Below are positions 14,901-22,700 of a stretch of DNA of 23,872 nucleotides, in pieces. Position 1 is the stretch's first letter, and each line of letters opens with the position of its first letter. The DNA is from CANCDA01 sp043757205 (GTDB lineage: Bacteria; Pseudomonadota; Gammaproteobacteria; Burkholderiales; Burkholderiaceae_C). A model generated the notes under the pieces. That model made no database searches and had not been told where the DNA came from. It saw only the letters and a list, made by a program, of their open reading frames with translations. The translations under genes and the position numbers were made by a program. The stretch is taken from assembly GCA_043757205.1 (NCBI GenBank), contig JAYVPU010000159.1, positions 1-23,872 of the forward strand, read 5' to 3'.

Positions 14901-15095
14901 TCAGCTTGTATTGGGCTGCTCCCCGCAGCGCTCTCACACGGCATTGGTAGCGAAGTGCAACGGCCACTGGCCACGGTGGTCGTAGGCGGCATGTTGATTG
15001 GCCCGCTTTTTCTGCTGCTGGTTATGCCTGCGATTCGTTTGGCCGTTCTGAGGCGAGTCAAGTTCAAAAAACGTCGTAAAGGCTTGGGCGGTTGA
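11916..15095 (+). CDS. HME-type RND efflux pump (CzcA/CusA-like inner-membrane transporter)
   Basis: This 1,059-residue proton-driven antiporter has the standard RND layout: TM1 near 15-33, a first periplasmic domain with AYPNPAPVILEITAQAPGLS, TM2-6 from about 335, a second periplasmic domain from about 570, and TM8-12 at the end. TM4 carries the heavy-metal-exporter motif DFGIIVDSAVILVEN with D395, D401 and E408, at the same spacing as CzcA D402/D408/E415. This supports proton coupling and the HME subgroup. The actual substrate is not determined; no His-rich metal loop is seen. The start is TTG with AGGG upstream. The stop overlaps or nearly touches the channel gene, indicating one transcript with its neighbours. 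Confidence 0.92.
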   Translation: MFRSLLSFVLTRRPITLLGLLVFMAIGVFAFLKLNVEAYPNPAPVILEITAQAPGLSAEEMERYYTRQIEIGLATTPGVDNIRSTSFYGLSFVRVTFKYGADYFFALTQVANNLAANVNLPNGVQPQIQASSLVGEILRYQVKGPSTYSLSALRSIQDWVIQRRLLTVPGVAQVVTWGGTTKEYHVEADPKKLESYGVSLQQLLTAVGNANVNVGGRSVSVGDQSVNIRGLGLIQSQKDIANIVISQQNGLPVQVKDVADISEGTMPRLGEAGRDEQKDVVTGIVIMNRTQQTNQVLERVKEAVSKINSDGSLPPGVTMEPYYDRANLVNVTTHTVIHNLIFGCLLVFLIQWIFLGDVRSALIVSINIPFALFFSIIMLLLTGESANLLSLGAVDFGIIVDSAVILVENIFRNFQRPMGERIQALRTMATGPGATLTDPAMGWTTRLRTIFMSAIQVDNSVLFSTFITIAAFTPLFTMTGVEGQIFGPMARTYGYALGGALFATFTITPAIASYLLPRKMQEHETIFVRLILKAYLPMLKWVLAHTRITIILGMMFLALGGFLLTRMGSEFLPVLEEGNLWVRASMPPTISLEAGTEKVHRMREIIKSYPEIITVVSQHGRPDDGSDASGFNNVELFAPLKPFEEWTKEMNKERLVEELQAKFATEFPGVNFNFSQYIQDNVQEGLSGVKGENSVKIIGPDLAVLEDLAAKAMATMAKVPGVADLGVFNTLGQPNLNIQIDREKAARYGLNTGDVTAVVQAALGGSQATTVWEGDRQYALSVRLRQKDRGSLEAIKNLRIAYVTSTSGGSSYVPLTDIATVTMQTGATYIYHESNERFIPIKFSARGRDLGSTVAEVQKKIASEITLPNGYRVIYAGQFEELQQAKKRMSIAVPIAVALILILLYALFSNFVYSWLTLAAVPFTVTGGVIALYLSGQVISISAIIGFISLLGVSVMDGILILGYFKELKLSGLDDTASISQAYEHRMRPLLMTALSACIGLLPAALSHGIGSEVQRPLATVVVGGMLIGPLFLLLVMPAIRLAVLRRVKFKKRRKGLGG

Positions 15096-15097
15096 AG

Positions 15098-16537
15098 ATG
15101 ATGAAAATAAAATACACCACAAACGCACTCTTCGCTTTATTGGCTCTCGTCTTGACAGGCTGTGCCGCTGGCCCTGATTTCGTGCCACCGGTACCACCAT
15201 CAGCCAACCGTTTTACTCGCGAACCGATGCCGCTGGCGGAGGTGCAATCCAGCGTTGCCAATACCCAGATTGATCGCAACTGGTGGACTGCCTATGGTTC
15301 ACCCGAGTTGAATCAACTGGTTGAACGGGCGCTGGCGAACAACCCCACAGTAGAGGTAGCCCTGGCCAATCTGAAAATTGCCCAGGAATCCGTAACGGCA
15401 CAAAGGGGATTCTTTTACCCAACGATTCAGGCCGGGTTCGGTATCAGCCAACAAAACGTGGGGCAGAGCTTGTCTTCACCTCTGACTTCAGGTGCCTCGA
15501 TCTACAGCTTTCAATCTGCGCAACTGTCGGTCGGATTCGTTCCCGATCTGTTTGGTGGCAATCAACGCCAAGTGGAGGGTTTGCTGGCCAACCAGGAAAT
15601 TCAAGCGTATCAATTGGACGCCCTGCGCACCACGTTGGCCAGCAATGTAGTAGCAGCGGCGCTACAGGAGGCGATCCTGAAAGAGCAGATTCGGCTCACA
15701 GAACAAACCATTGCGCTCGCTATGGAGCAACTACAGCACATTCGAGGGATGTACGCCCGTGGCTATTTGAGCGTCATTGACGTGGCACAACAGGAAAATG
15801 CGCTGACACAAGTTCAGCAAGCCCTGCCGGTACTACAAAAGCAACAGCAGCAAACTCGCAATTTGTTGGCGGTGTTGCTTGGGCAAACTACTGACCAAGC
15901 GTTGCCCAGTCTATCGCTGGATACAGTTAGATTGCCGGCGCAATTGCCAACAGCGATTCCATCGGAAACCATCGCGCAACGCCCTGATGTTAGGGCTGCC
16001 CAAGCCATGGTACATGCTAGTAGTGCGCAAGTTGGCGTGGCGCAAGCCAACCGATTGCCTCAGTTCCAGATTTCAGCCCTGCTGGGCGGCGGTGCCACAA
16101 CCTTGGCACAAATGTTTTCGCCCGACAACACTTTCTGGTCTTTGGGTGCCAGTATTGCGCAGCCGATTTTTTCAGGTGGCACACTGCTGGCCCGCAAGCG
16201 GGCAGCCGAAGCCGCGCTGGACGCATCCAAGGCGCAATACCGCAGCACGGTGCTAATCGCTTTTCAAAATGTGGCCGATACCCTGTATGCGTTGGCATCC
16301 GACGGCAAGGCGTTGGAGATTGCCGGAGCATCACAAGGAGCCAGTCAACGTACGCTGTCGCTGGTGCTGGCTCAGTTGACACAGGGCTATGCGGCACGGC
16401 CTGCGGTTCTGGCTAGTCAACAAGCCTACTTGCAGTCTCAGGTCAATTTTCAAACAGCCTACGCCTTCTACCTGGGTGATACGGTGGCCTTGTACCAGGC
16501 CTTGGGAGGTGGCTTCAAGAGCGAGGCCCCGCGATGA
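15098..16537 (+). CDS. Outer-membrane efflux lipoprotein, NodT/CusC-like channel
   Basis: This 479-residue TolC-type channel has a lipoprotein signal (lipobox LTGC, Cys22) followed by AAGPDFVPP, typical of the NodT branch. Two outer-membrane efflux repeats follow, with long helices (for example LAMEQLQHIRGMYARGYLS and LSLVLAQLTQGYAARPAVL) and QRPDVRAAQ at the centre. It would form the outer-membrane exit duct for the pump. The frame is open from a TTG at 15092 overlapping the pump stop; ATG at 15098 or 15101 is more likely, with GGGCGG upstream. The stop overlaps an ATG (ATGA) of the regulator frame. Confidence 0.9.
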   Translation: MMKIKYTTNALFALLALVLTGCAAGPDFVPPVPPSANRFTREPMPLAEVQSSVANTQIDRNWWTAYGSPELNQLVERALANNPTVEVALANLKIAQESVTAQRGFFYPTIQAGFGISQQNVGQSLSSPLTSGASIYSFQSAQLSVGFVPDLFGGNQRQVEGLLANQEIQAYQLDALRTTLASNVVAAALQEAILKEQIRLTEQTIALAMEQLQHIRGMYARGYLSVIDVAQQENALTQVQQALPVLQKQQQQTRNLLAVLLGQTTDQALPSLSLDTVRLPAQLPTAIPSETIAQRPDVRAAQAMVHASSAQVGVAQANRLPQFQISALLGGGATTLAQMFSPDNTFWSLGASIAQPIFSGGTLLARKRAAEAALDASKAQYRSTVLIAFQNVADTLYALASDGKALEIAGASQGASQRTLSLVLAQLTQGYAARPAVLASQQAYLQSQVNFQTAYAFYLGDTVALYQALGGGFKSEAPR

Positions 16538-16605
16538 CTGAGGAGCTTCCCGCCATAAGCAGGGTGATGGCTTCGCGTAGACTCTTTTATTGGAGACTCC
16601 GAGCC

Positions 16606-17280
16606 ATGAAATTTTTATTTGTAGAAGATGATGACGCTATTGGCAGTAGCATCGTTCGCAGCATTCAGCGCGAAGGGCATCAGATTACCTGGCTCAAAGA
16701 CGGTTTGCAAGCCGATGCGCAACTTATGGTGCAGCGCTATGACTTGGTTATTTTGGACCTGGGGTTGCCCGGCCTTGATGGGTTGCAGGTTTTGCAGCGC
16801 ATGCGAGAGCGGCACGACAAAACCCCGGTCATATTGCTTACTGCACGGGACGAACTAGCTGACCGCATCAAGGGCTTAAACACCGGGGCGGATGACTACA
16901 TCAGCAAACCCTTTGAGTTTGATGAATTGGCAGCCCGCATTCGCGCCGTGATGCGACGTGTTCAGCCCAACTCGGCCAAAATTCGCATCGGAAAATTGCT
17001 GATTGATTTTGATGGGTGTGAGATTAGTCTTGACGGCAAGTCCCTAGATTTATCACCCCGAGAGTGGGGCTTGTTTAGTGTCATGCAAAGGAAAATAGGC
17101 CAAGTGGTGAGCAAAGGAAAACTCATCGAACTGCTGGCAGAAACCGATGCCACAGCGCTTGAAATCAGTGATTCAACGGTCGAGGTTTTCATTTATCGCT
17201 TGCGCAAAAAACTCGAAGGGTCTGGCGTAGAAATTCACACGGTGCGCGGCTTTGGCTACATCCTCAAGCAAGCCGACTAG
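16606..17280 (+). CDS. OmpR-family response regulator
   Basis: This 224-residue two-component regulator is close to the QseB/TctD type. The receiver domain has acidic pocket D8/D9, phosphoacceptor D51 (VILDLGLPG), T79 and K101 (ISKPFEF). The C-terminal winged-helix domain shows LSPREWGLFSVM, SDSTVEVFIYRLRKKLEG and VEIHTVRGFGYIL. The frame is open from an ATG at 16534 overlapping the channel stop, but ATG 16606 starts exactly at the receiver (MKFLFVEDDD) with GGAGA upstream. It probably controls the efflux operon it belongs to; its binding sites may include the dyads before the adaptor gene. Confidence 0.92.
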   Translation: MKFLFVEDDDAIGSSIVRSIQREGHQITWLKDGLQADAQLMVQRYDLVILDLGLPGLDGLQVLQRMRERHDKTPVILLTARDELADRIKGLNTGADDYISKPFEFDELAARIRAVMRRVQPNSAKIRIGKLLIDFDGCEISLDGKSLDLSPREWGLFSVMQRKIGQVVSKGKLIELLAETDATALEISDSTVEVFIYRLRKKLEGSGVEIHTVRGFGYILKQAD

Positions 17281-18679
17281 CCTCCGTCGTCAGTTACTGC
17301 GGCGCTTGCTGCCGCCACTGTGTCTGTTGTTTTTGTTGTCGGGCATCAACGCCTACTACCAGGCCTTTAAAACCGCTAACGAGGTCTATGACCACTGGCT
17401 GGCAGACTCGGTCAACTCTTTAGCTCAGCTACTCACTTGGCACGAAGGTCGCGCTGCATTTGTCTTCCCCAATGGGGCGCAACGCATGTTCGAGTGGGAC
17501 GATACAGATAAAACCTACTTCCACGTCACAGGTTCTCAAAGCGGCAATTTGGCGGGTGATCTGATTGAGCGCCCGGCTTCGGTGGTCCTCAACCAACTAG
17601 GCAAGGTTCAACTCTTTGACGCGGTTTTAAAAACCGAAGTTATTAGAGTTGCCGTCTTGAATGTGAATGCGCCCCAAGGGGGAGAAACTGTCGAAATCAT
17701 CGTGGCAGAAACGCAGCACAAACGAAATGTCCTGATCGCAAAAATGTTGCGTGACTCCTTGTTGCCTCTCATTGTGTTGATCTTGGTCGCTATCAGTGTT
17801 GTCTGGTTTGAACTCAGACGCGCACTTACACCCATTCACAACATGGCACGCACTCTGGAGAGTCACACTCATCACTCGTTCGACCGGATAGATGATGCCG
17901 CCTTACCCAGCGAAGTTCATCCGTTGACTCATGCACTGAATGATTTGCTCGACCGCCTGCGTACAGTTGTGGCTACGCAGCGTCGGTTTATTGCGGATGC
18001 GGCACATCAATTGAGGACACCTTTGACTGGACTGAAACTCAACGTGGACGATGCACTCCGAGAAACTTCCTTGGTGGCTGTAACGCCCATTCTCCAGCAA
18101 GTTCAAACCTCGGCCGATCAGTTGGTTCGTTTAACCAACCAGTTGTTATTTTTAGCCCGTGCTGAGCCCGATGCCACGAGGATACGCTTTGAGCCCGTGG
18201 ATTTGACAACTCTGATGTTTGAAACCGGCGCGCAATGGGTTTCACGCTCACTGGAAATCGGCATTGATTTTGGCTTTGAATCCTCTGAAGCACAGAGTTT
18301 GATGGTCCAAGGCGATGCCGTCATGTTGAAGGAAGCCGTTTCCAATCTGCTGGAAAACGCGTTCAAATACGCAGGTAAGGGCGCACGCGTCACACTGGAG
18401 GTGTGTAGCGCTGACTCGAATACGGCGAGGATCTCTGTCGAAGACAACGGGCCTGGCATTCCTGCGCATGAACGGCAAGCCGTACTCCAACGCTTTTACC
18501 GTGGCGAAGGAACGCAAAGCCATCAACTGACAGGCACACCGGGCAGTGGCTTGGGTCTTTCGATTGTGAAAGAAGTAGTTCTAACGCATGGAGGACACAT
18601 ACAAATTGACACTGGGCGTGGTGGTGCGGGGGTCAATATTTCTATATCTATGCCACTTCTTTCCAACTCCTTTCCATAA
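17252..18679 (+). CDS. Sensor histidine kinase of the efflux operon
   Basis: This 475-residue membrane sensor has TM1 at about 17-35, a periplasmic domain at about 36-167 with the TctE/QseC-like N-terminal pattern, and TM2 at about 168-187. A HAMP-like linker, the dimerisation/phosphoacceptor box FIADAAHQLRTPL (His252) and the ATPase domain follow, with N box NLLENAFKYA, G1 DNGPGIP and G2 GSGLGLSIV. It would phosphorylate the regulator encoded just upstream. The start is a TTG lying 29 nt inside the regulator gene; no ATG offers an alternative before TM1, so the exact start is uncertain. The signal sensed is unknown but is probably the pump substrate. Confidence 0.9.
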   Translation: MATSSSKPTSLRRQLLRRLLPPLCLLFLLSGINAYYQAFKTANEVYDHWLADSVNSLAQLLTWHEGRAAFVFPNGAQRMFEWDDTDKTYFHVTGSQSGNLAGDLIERPASVVLNQLGKVQLFDAVLKTEVIRVAVLNVNAPQGGETVEIIVAETQHKRNVLIAKMLRDSLLPLIVLILVAISVVWFELRRALTPIHNMARTLESHTHHSFDRIDDAALPSEVHPLTHALNDLLDRLRTVVATQRRFIADAAHQLRTPLTGLKLNVDDALRETSLVAVTPILQQVQTSADQLVRLTNQLLFLARAEPDATRIRFEPVDLTTLMFETGAQWVSRSLEIGIDFGFESSEAQSLMVQGDAVMLKEAVSNLLENAFKYAGKGARVTLEVCSADSNTARISVEDNGPGIPAHERQAVLQRFYRGEGTQSHQLTGTPGSGLGLSIVKEVVLTHGGHIQIDTGRGGAGVNISISMPLLSNSFP

Positions 18680-19323
18680 ACAATGAGGGGGTGCGCCAGT
18701 TCTGCTTGAAGTTCCATGAAAAAAGGACGTGGTTGACACGTCCTTCTTATACCTGTCCTCACTTCAACTTCAGTTCTGTTCTGCAAGTAGTCAAACATCA
18801 TGCCTGCCCATTGCTTCCGAAGCATGTCATGGATATCGCGCCCCAATCGGAAGCCGAACATTCCATTGTTCACCGGGGCTAGACGAACGGTATCGATGAA
18901 CTTGAAGATCTCCTCGGCGTGCTCATGCTTGTCGATTGAGGGGTACTGTATATCTTTGGCAAATGGCAAGTCTTTATTCCTTTGCCACACATTGTGATCG
19001 TTCAATACTTCCTGCTTGACAAAGGCGAAAGTTGGCGAGCCGTTCTGTATGGCCGCCGCGTACTCGGCGTTGGTGATGGACTTCCTTGGTTCGACTTTGT
19101 ATTTGCCACCAAATCGACCGCCAATTATCAGGATGAAGAGATGACAGTTAGAAGTTTCTCGGACGCAACTGAGGTGAGTGTGAAGGTCAGGGTGGTAGAA
19201 AACATCTCCGCGCTCACTTAGCGTGGTGTCAAATCCGAAGCTCTCGCAGAACTCGGCCAGTCCGTCGCGTTCTTCGGCGAGGTCGTAGCAAGTTGAGCTG
19301 ATGAAGACACGCGGTGCTGCCAT
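18523..19323 (-). CDS. DUF4062 domain protein, probably frameshifted near its 3' end
   Basis: The first about 185 residues form a DUF4062 protein: PRVFISSTCYDLAEERDGLAE, then a segment ending CHLFILIIGGRFGGKY, and ITNAEYAAA. The family is found alone or fused to NTPases and other effectors, and some members sit in defence loci; no function is assigned here. AAGGTAAC precedes the ATG. After FDYLQNRTEV the open frame runs through a terminator-like hairpin (18719-18745) and on for 157 bases antisense to the kinase gene, ending without family character. TGA codons in the other two frames at 18759-18772 suggest that the native protein ended there at about 187-190 residues and that a small indel extended the frame. 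Confidence 0.72.
   Translation of the reverse strand: MAAPRVFISSTCYDLAEERDGLAEFCESFGFDTTLSERGDVFYHPDLHTHLSCVRETSNCHLFILIIGGRFGGKYKVEPRKSITNAEYAAAIQNGSPTFAFVKQEVLNDHNVWQRNKDLPFAKDIQYPSIDKHEHAEEIFKFIDTVRLAPVNNGMFGFRLGRDIHDMLRKQWAGMMFDYLQNRTEVEVRTGIRRTCQPRPFFMELQAELAHPLIVYGKELERSGIDIEILTPAPPRPVSICMCPPCVRTTSFTIERPKPLPGVPVS
18719..18745 (-). terminator. Hairpin terminator between kinase and DUF4062 genes
   Basis: AAGGACGTG (18723-18731) and CACGTCCTT (18737-18745) form a perfect nine-base-pair stem with a five-base loop. On the minus strand it is followed by a run of six T, two of them within the stem, as expected for a rho-independent terminator of the DUF4062 gene. On the plus strand it lies about 45 bases after the kinase stop and could also act there, with a weaker U-tract. 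Confidence 0.7.
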
Positions 19324-19589
19324 AGTTACCTTAAGATTTTTTTCGTTGAACGCGATGGGCTGGGACTCTGAATTCTGGCCATCGTACCGTCAGCTAGGCG
19401 ATCCATGGTGGTATCGCTTTGCGAACAAGGACGAATGTCGAAGTTCGCGGCGGGGCAGAGTCGTATTGCAACGAAGTGCAAACTTGAATTGTCATTGCGA
19501 GGCCTATCGAATAGCTTTTACCCGCCGCGTGGCTATGCCCGTAGAAACCAAGAGCACCTCCTGCGGCAGATAAACCTTGTTGGATTGAA

Positions 19590-19604
19590 CCGCCTGCGAG
19601 GCGG
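19590..19604. repeat. Small GC hairpin in the intergenic region
   Basis: CCGCC and GGCGG form a five-base-pair stem around TGCGA. It is isolated and has no U-run, so it is probably part of a repeat rather than a terminator. Confidence 0.35.
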
Positions 19605-19702
19605 CTGCGACTTGGCGATTGAAATCTTCGCCCCCGTTAACTCTTTCAAATTATGACGAAGATTGCACCCACGTTTGCCGTGACTTTGGCTTTGTCATGA
19701 AC

Positions 19703-19730
19703 TGGATTCCCGCCTGCGCGGGAATGACGA
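19703..19730. repeat. REP-like palindrome downstream of purL
   Basis: ATTCCCGC (19706-19713) and GCGGGAAT (19718-19725) pair perfectly around CTGC, preceded by TGG and followed by GACGA. This sequence type (TGGATTCCCGCC...GGGAATGACGA) is, from memory, a widespread extragenic palindrome in proteobacteria. It may stabilise or terminate the purL transcript, although no U-run follows. Confidence 0.6.
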
Positions 19731-19746
19731 CAGTGAATGACTGCGT

Positions 19747-22700
19747 TTACGCCACCCACTTCCGCGCGTTATGCCATAGCTGCATCCAAGGGCTGAGCTC
19801 TGAGTTGCTGCCGCTGGTCCAGCTCATCTGAACGTTGCGGAACACGCGCTCGGGGTGGGGCATCATGGCGGTGAAGCGGCCATCTGCTGTGGTCACTGCC
19901 GTCAGCCCGCCGGGGCTGCCGTTGGGGTTGAAGGGGTAGGCTTCAGTGGCTGCGCCGGTGTTGTCGGTAAAGCGCATGGCGGCAATGGCTTTTGATGCGT
20001 CTCCCCGGTAAGCGAAGTTGGCGTAGCCCTCCCCGTGCGACACGGCGATGGGCAGGCGGCTGCCGGCCATGCCGGTGAGGAACAGGCTGGGGGACTCCAA
20101 CACTTCGACCATGGCCAGGCGCGCCTCAAAGCGCTCGCTGCGGTTGGTGGTGAAGCGCGGCCAGGCCTGTGCACCGGGGATGATGTCGGCCAGTTCGGCA
20201 AACATCTGGCAGCCGTTGCACACGCCCAGGCCAAAGGTGTCGGTGCGAGCGAAGAAGGCTTTGAACTGCTCCGAGAGGCCGGGGTTGAAGGTGATGGAGC
20301 GCGCCCAGCCGATGCCAGCGCCCAGCGTATCGCCGTAGCTGAAGCCACCGCAGGCCACCACACCTTGGAAGTCTTGCAGGCGGGCACGACCGGTTTGCAG
20401 GTCGGTCATGTGGACGTCATAGGCCTCGAACCCGGCTTGGGTGAAGGCGTAGGCCATCTCTACGTGGGAGTTGACGCCTTGTTCGCGTAACACTGCGACT
20501 TTGGGTTTTGACAGCATGAGGGCGGGGCTGCCCCCTTCCCTGCCTTCCCCCAGGGGGGGAAGGGGTGAAGTCAAGACTTGCTCGTGCGTTGGCTCAAACG
20601 TTAGGTGCACATGCAGGCCCGGGTCAACGGGGTCGCCTGCGGCTGCGTGCTCGGCATCGGCACCGGCTGGGTTGTCGCGCTGTTGGCAGATCTTCCAGCT
20701 CACGCTGTCCCAGACCTGGTGCAGGTCTTGCAATTTGGCACTGAACACGGCCTTGGCGTCGCGCCAGATTTGCACCTCGCCCACGCCGGTCTGCATGCCA
20801 CTGGTGACGGATGCGGGCCGGGTCTTGCCAATGAAGTGGCTGTGCTTGCTCAAGCCATGCTCGCGCAGGGTTTGCATGACGGCGTTGCGCTCAGCCGTGC
20901 GCACTTGCAGCACCACGCCCAGCTCTTCATTGAACAGTGCTTTGAGTGTGAGTTCTTCGCGCCGTGCGCTCACCTGCCCGGCCCAGTTTTTGCTGTCGCC
21001 GTGCTCGGCTCGGCTGTCGGAGATCCCGTCGCCTTCGGTCACGAGCATGTCCACATTGAGCGCCACGCCCACATGACCGGCAAAAGCCATCTCGGCTACA
21101 GCGGCCAGCAAGCCGCCGTCGCTGCGGTCGTGGTAGGCCAAAATTTGACCCTGCGCGCGCAAGGCGTTGACGGCTTTGACCAGATTCACCAGGTCTTGCG
21201 GTTCGTCCAGGTCTGGCACGGCATCACCGGTTTGGTTGAGCGTTTGCGCCAGAATGCTGCCGCCCATGCGGTTTTTACCCCGACCCAGTTCAACCAAGAC
21301 CAGGGTGGAGTCGGGCTCGGCGGCGTTGAGCTGGGGCGTGAACGTGCCGCGCACGTCGGCCAAGGTGGCGAAGGCGGTGACGATCAGGCTGACCGGTGAG
21401 GTGACCTTCTTTTTATCGTCATGGGCATCCGTCCACTGCGTGCGCATCGACAAGCTGTCTTTGCCCACGGGGATGGAGATGCCCAGCGCCGGGCACAGCT
21501 CCATGCCCACGGCGTGCACTGTGGCGTAGAGCGCGGCATCTTCTCCGGGCTCGCCACAGGCGGCCATCCAGTTGGCGGATAGCTTGACGCGTGACAGTTC
21601 AATCGGCGCGGCCAGCAGATTGGTGATGCTCTCGGCCACGGCCATGCGGCCTGAGGCGGGTGCGTTGATGCTTGCCAGCGGCGTGCGCTCGCCCATGGCC
21701 ATGGCCTCGCCCGCAAAACCGGCATAGTCGGCCAGCGTCACCGCGCAATCGGCCACTGGCACTTGCCAGGGGCCGACCATCTGATCCCGGTGCGTCAAGC
21801 CACCTACGGTGCGGTCGCCAATGGTGATGAGAAAGCGCTTGGAGGCAACTGTCGGGTGACCCAACACGTCGATCACCGCTTGTTGCAGGCTGACACCCGT
21901 CAGGTCCACGGGGGGGAATTGGCGTGCCACGGACTGAACATCGCGATGCATCTTGGGCGGCTTACCCAGCAGCACGTTCATGGGCATGTTGACGGGACTC
22001 TCAGACCCTGCATCGGCCAACACCAACTGGCGCTCTTCAGTCGCCACGCCGACCACAGAAAACGGGCAGCGCTCACGCTCGCAAAACGAGCGGAACAGGT
22101 CCAGCGACTCGGGGGCGATGGCCAGCACATAGCGCTCCTGGCTTTCGTTGCACCAGATTTCTTTGGGGGCCAGGCCGGACTCTTCCAGCGGCACAGCGCG
22201 CAGGTCAAAGCGTGCACCACGGCCTGCGTCGTTGGTCAGCTCGGGGAAGGCGTTGGACAGGCCGCCCGCGCCCACGTCGTGAATGGCGAGGATGGGGTTG
22301 GCGTCTTGCAATGCCCAGCAGTGGTCGATGACCTCTTGCGCCCGGCGCTCAATCTCCGGGTTGCCACGCTGTACCGAGTCAAAGTCCAGCTCGGCCGCAT
22401 TGGCCCCCGTGGCCATGGAGCTGGCCGCGCTGCCGCCCATGCCGATGCGCATGCCGGGGCCGCCCAATTGGATCAGCAAAGAGCCCGCAGGAAATTCAAT
22501 CTTCTTCGTCTGGCCCGCGTCGATGGAGCCCAGGCCGCCCGCGATCATGATGGGCTTGTGATAGCCCCGGCGGATGCTGTCCACGTCGCTGGTGACGGTC
22601 TGCTCATATTCGCGGAAATAGCCCGCCAGGCTGGGTCGGCCAAATTCATTGTTAAAAGCCGCGCCACCCAGCGGCCCCTCGGTCATGATTTGCAGCGGGC

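Larger units (their letters stand above)
19324..19746. other. Intergenic region with short repeats, no convincing gene
   Basis: No frame of these 423 bases shows family similarity. The short plus-strand frames (for example 19301-19573) look random or repeat-derived. Visible elements are TTGTCATTGCGAGGC near 19491, a type of repeat start common in many proteobacterial intergenic regions; a CCGCC/GGCGG hairpin; and a palindrome ending in GAATGACGA near the purL end. The region probably holds the DUF4062 promoter and repeat debris. Confidence 0.6.

Noticed and set aside
19301..19656. Short plus-strand frames in the gap between DUF4062 and purL.
   Set aside because: They run through repeat-like DNA (TTGTCATTGCGAGG) and show no family resemblance or ribosome binding site.
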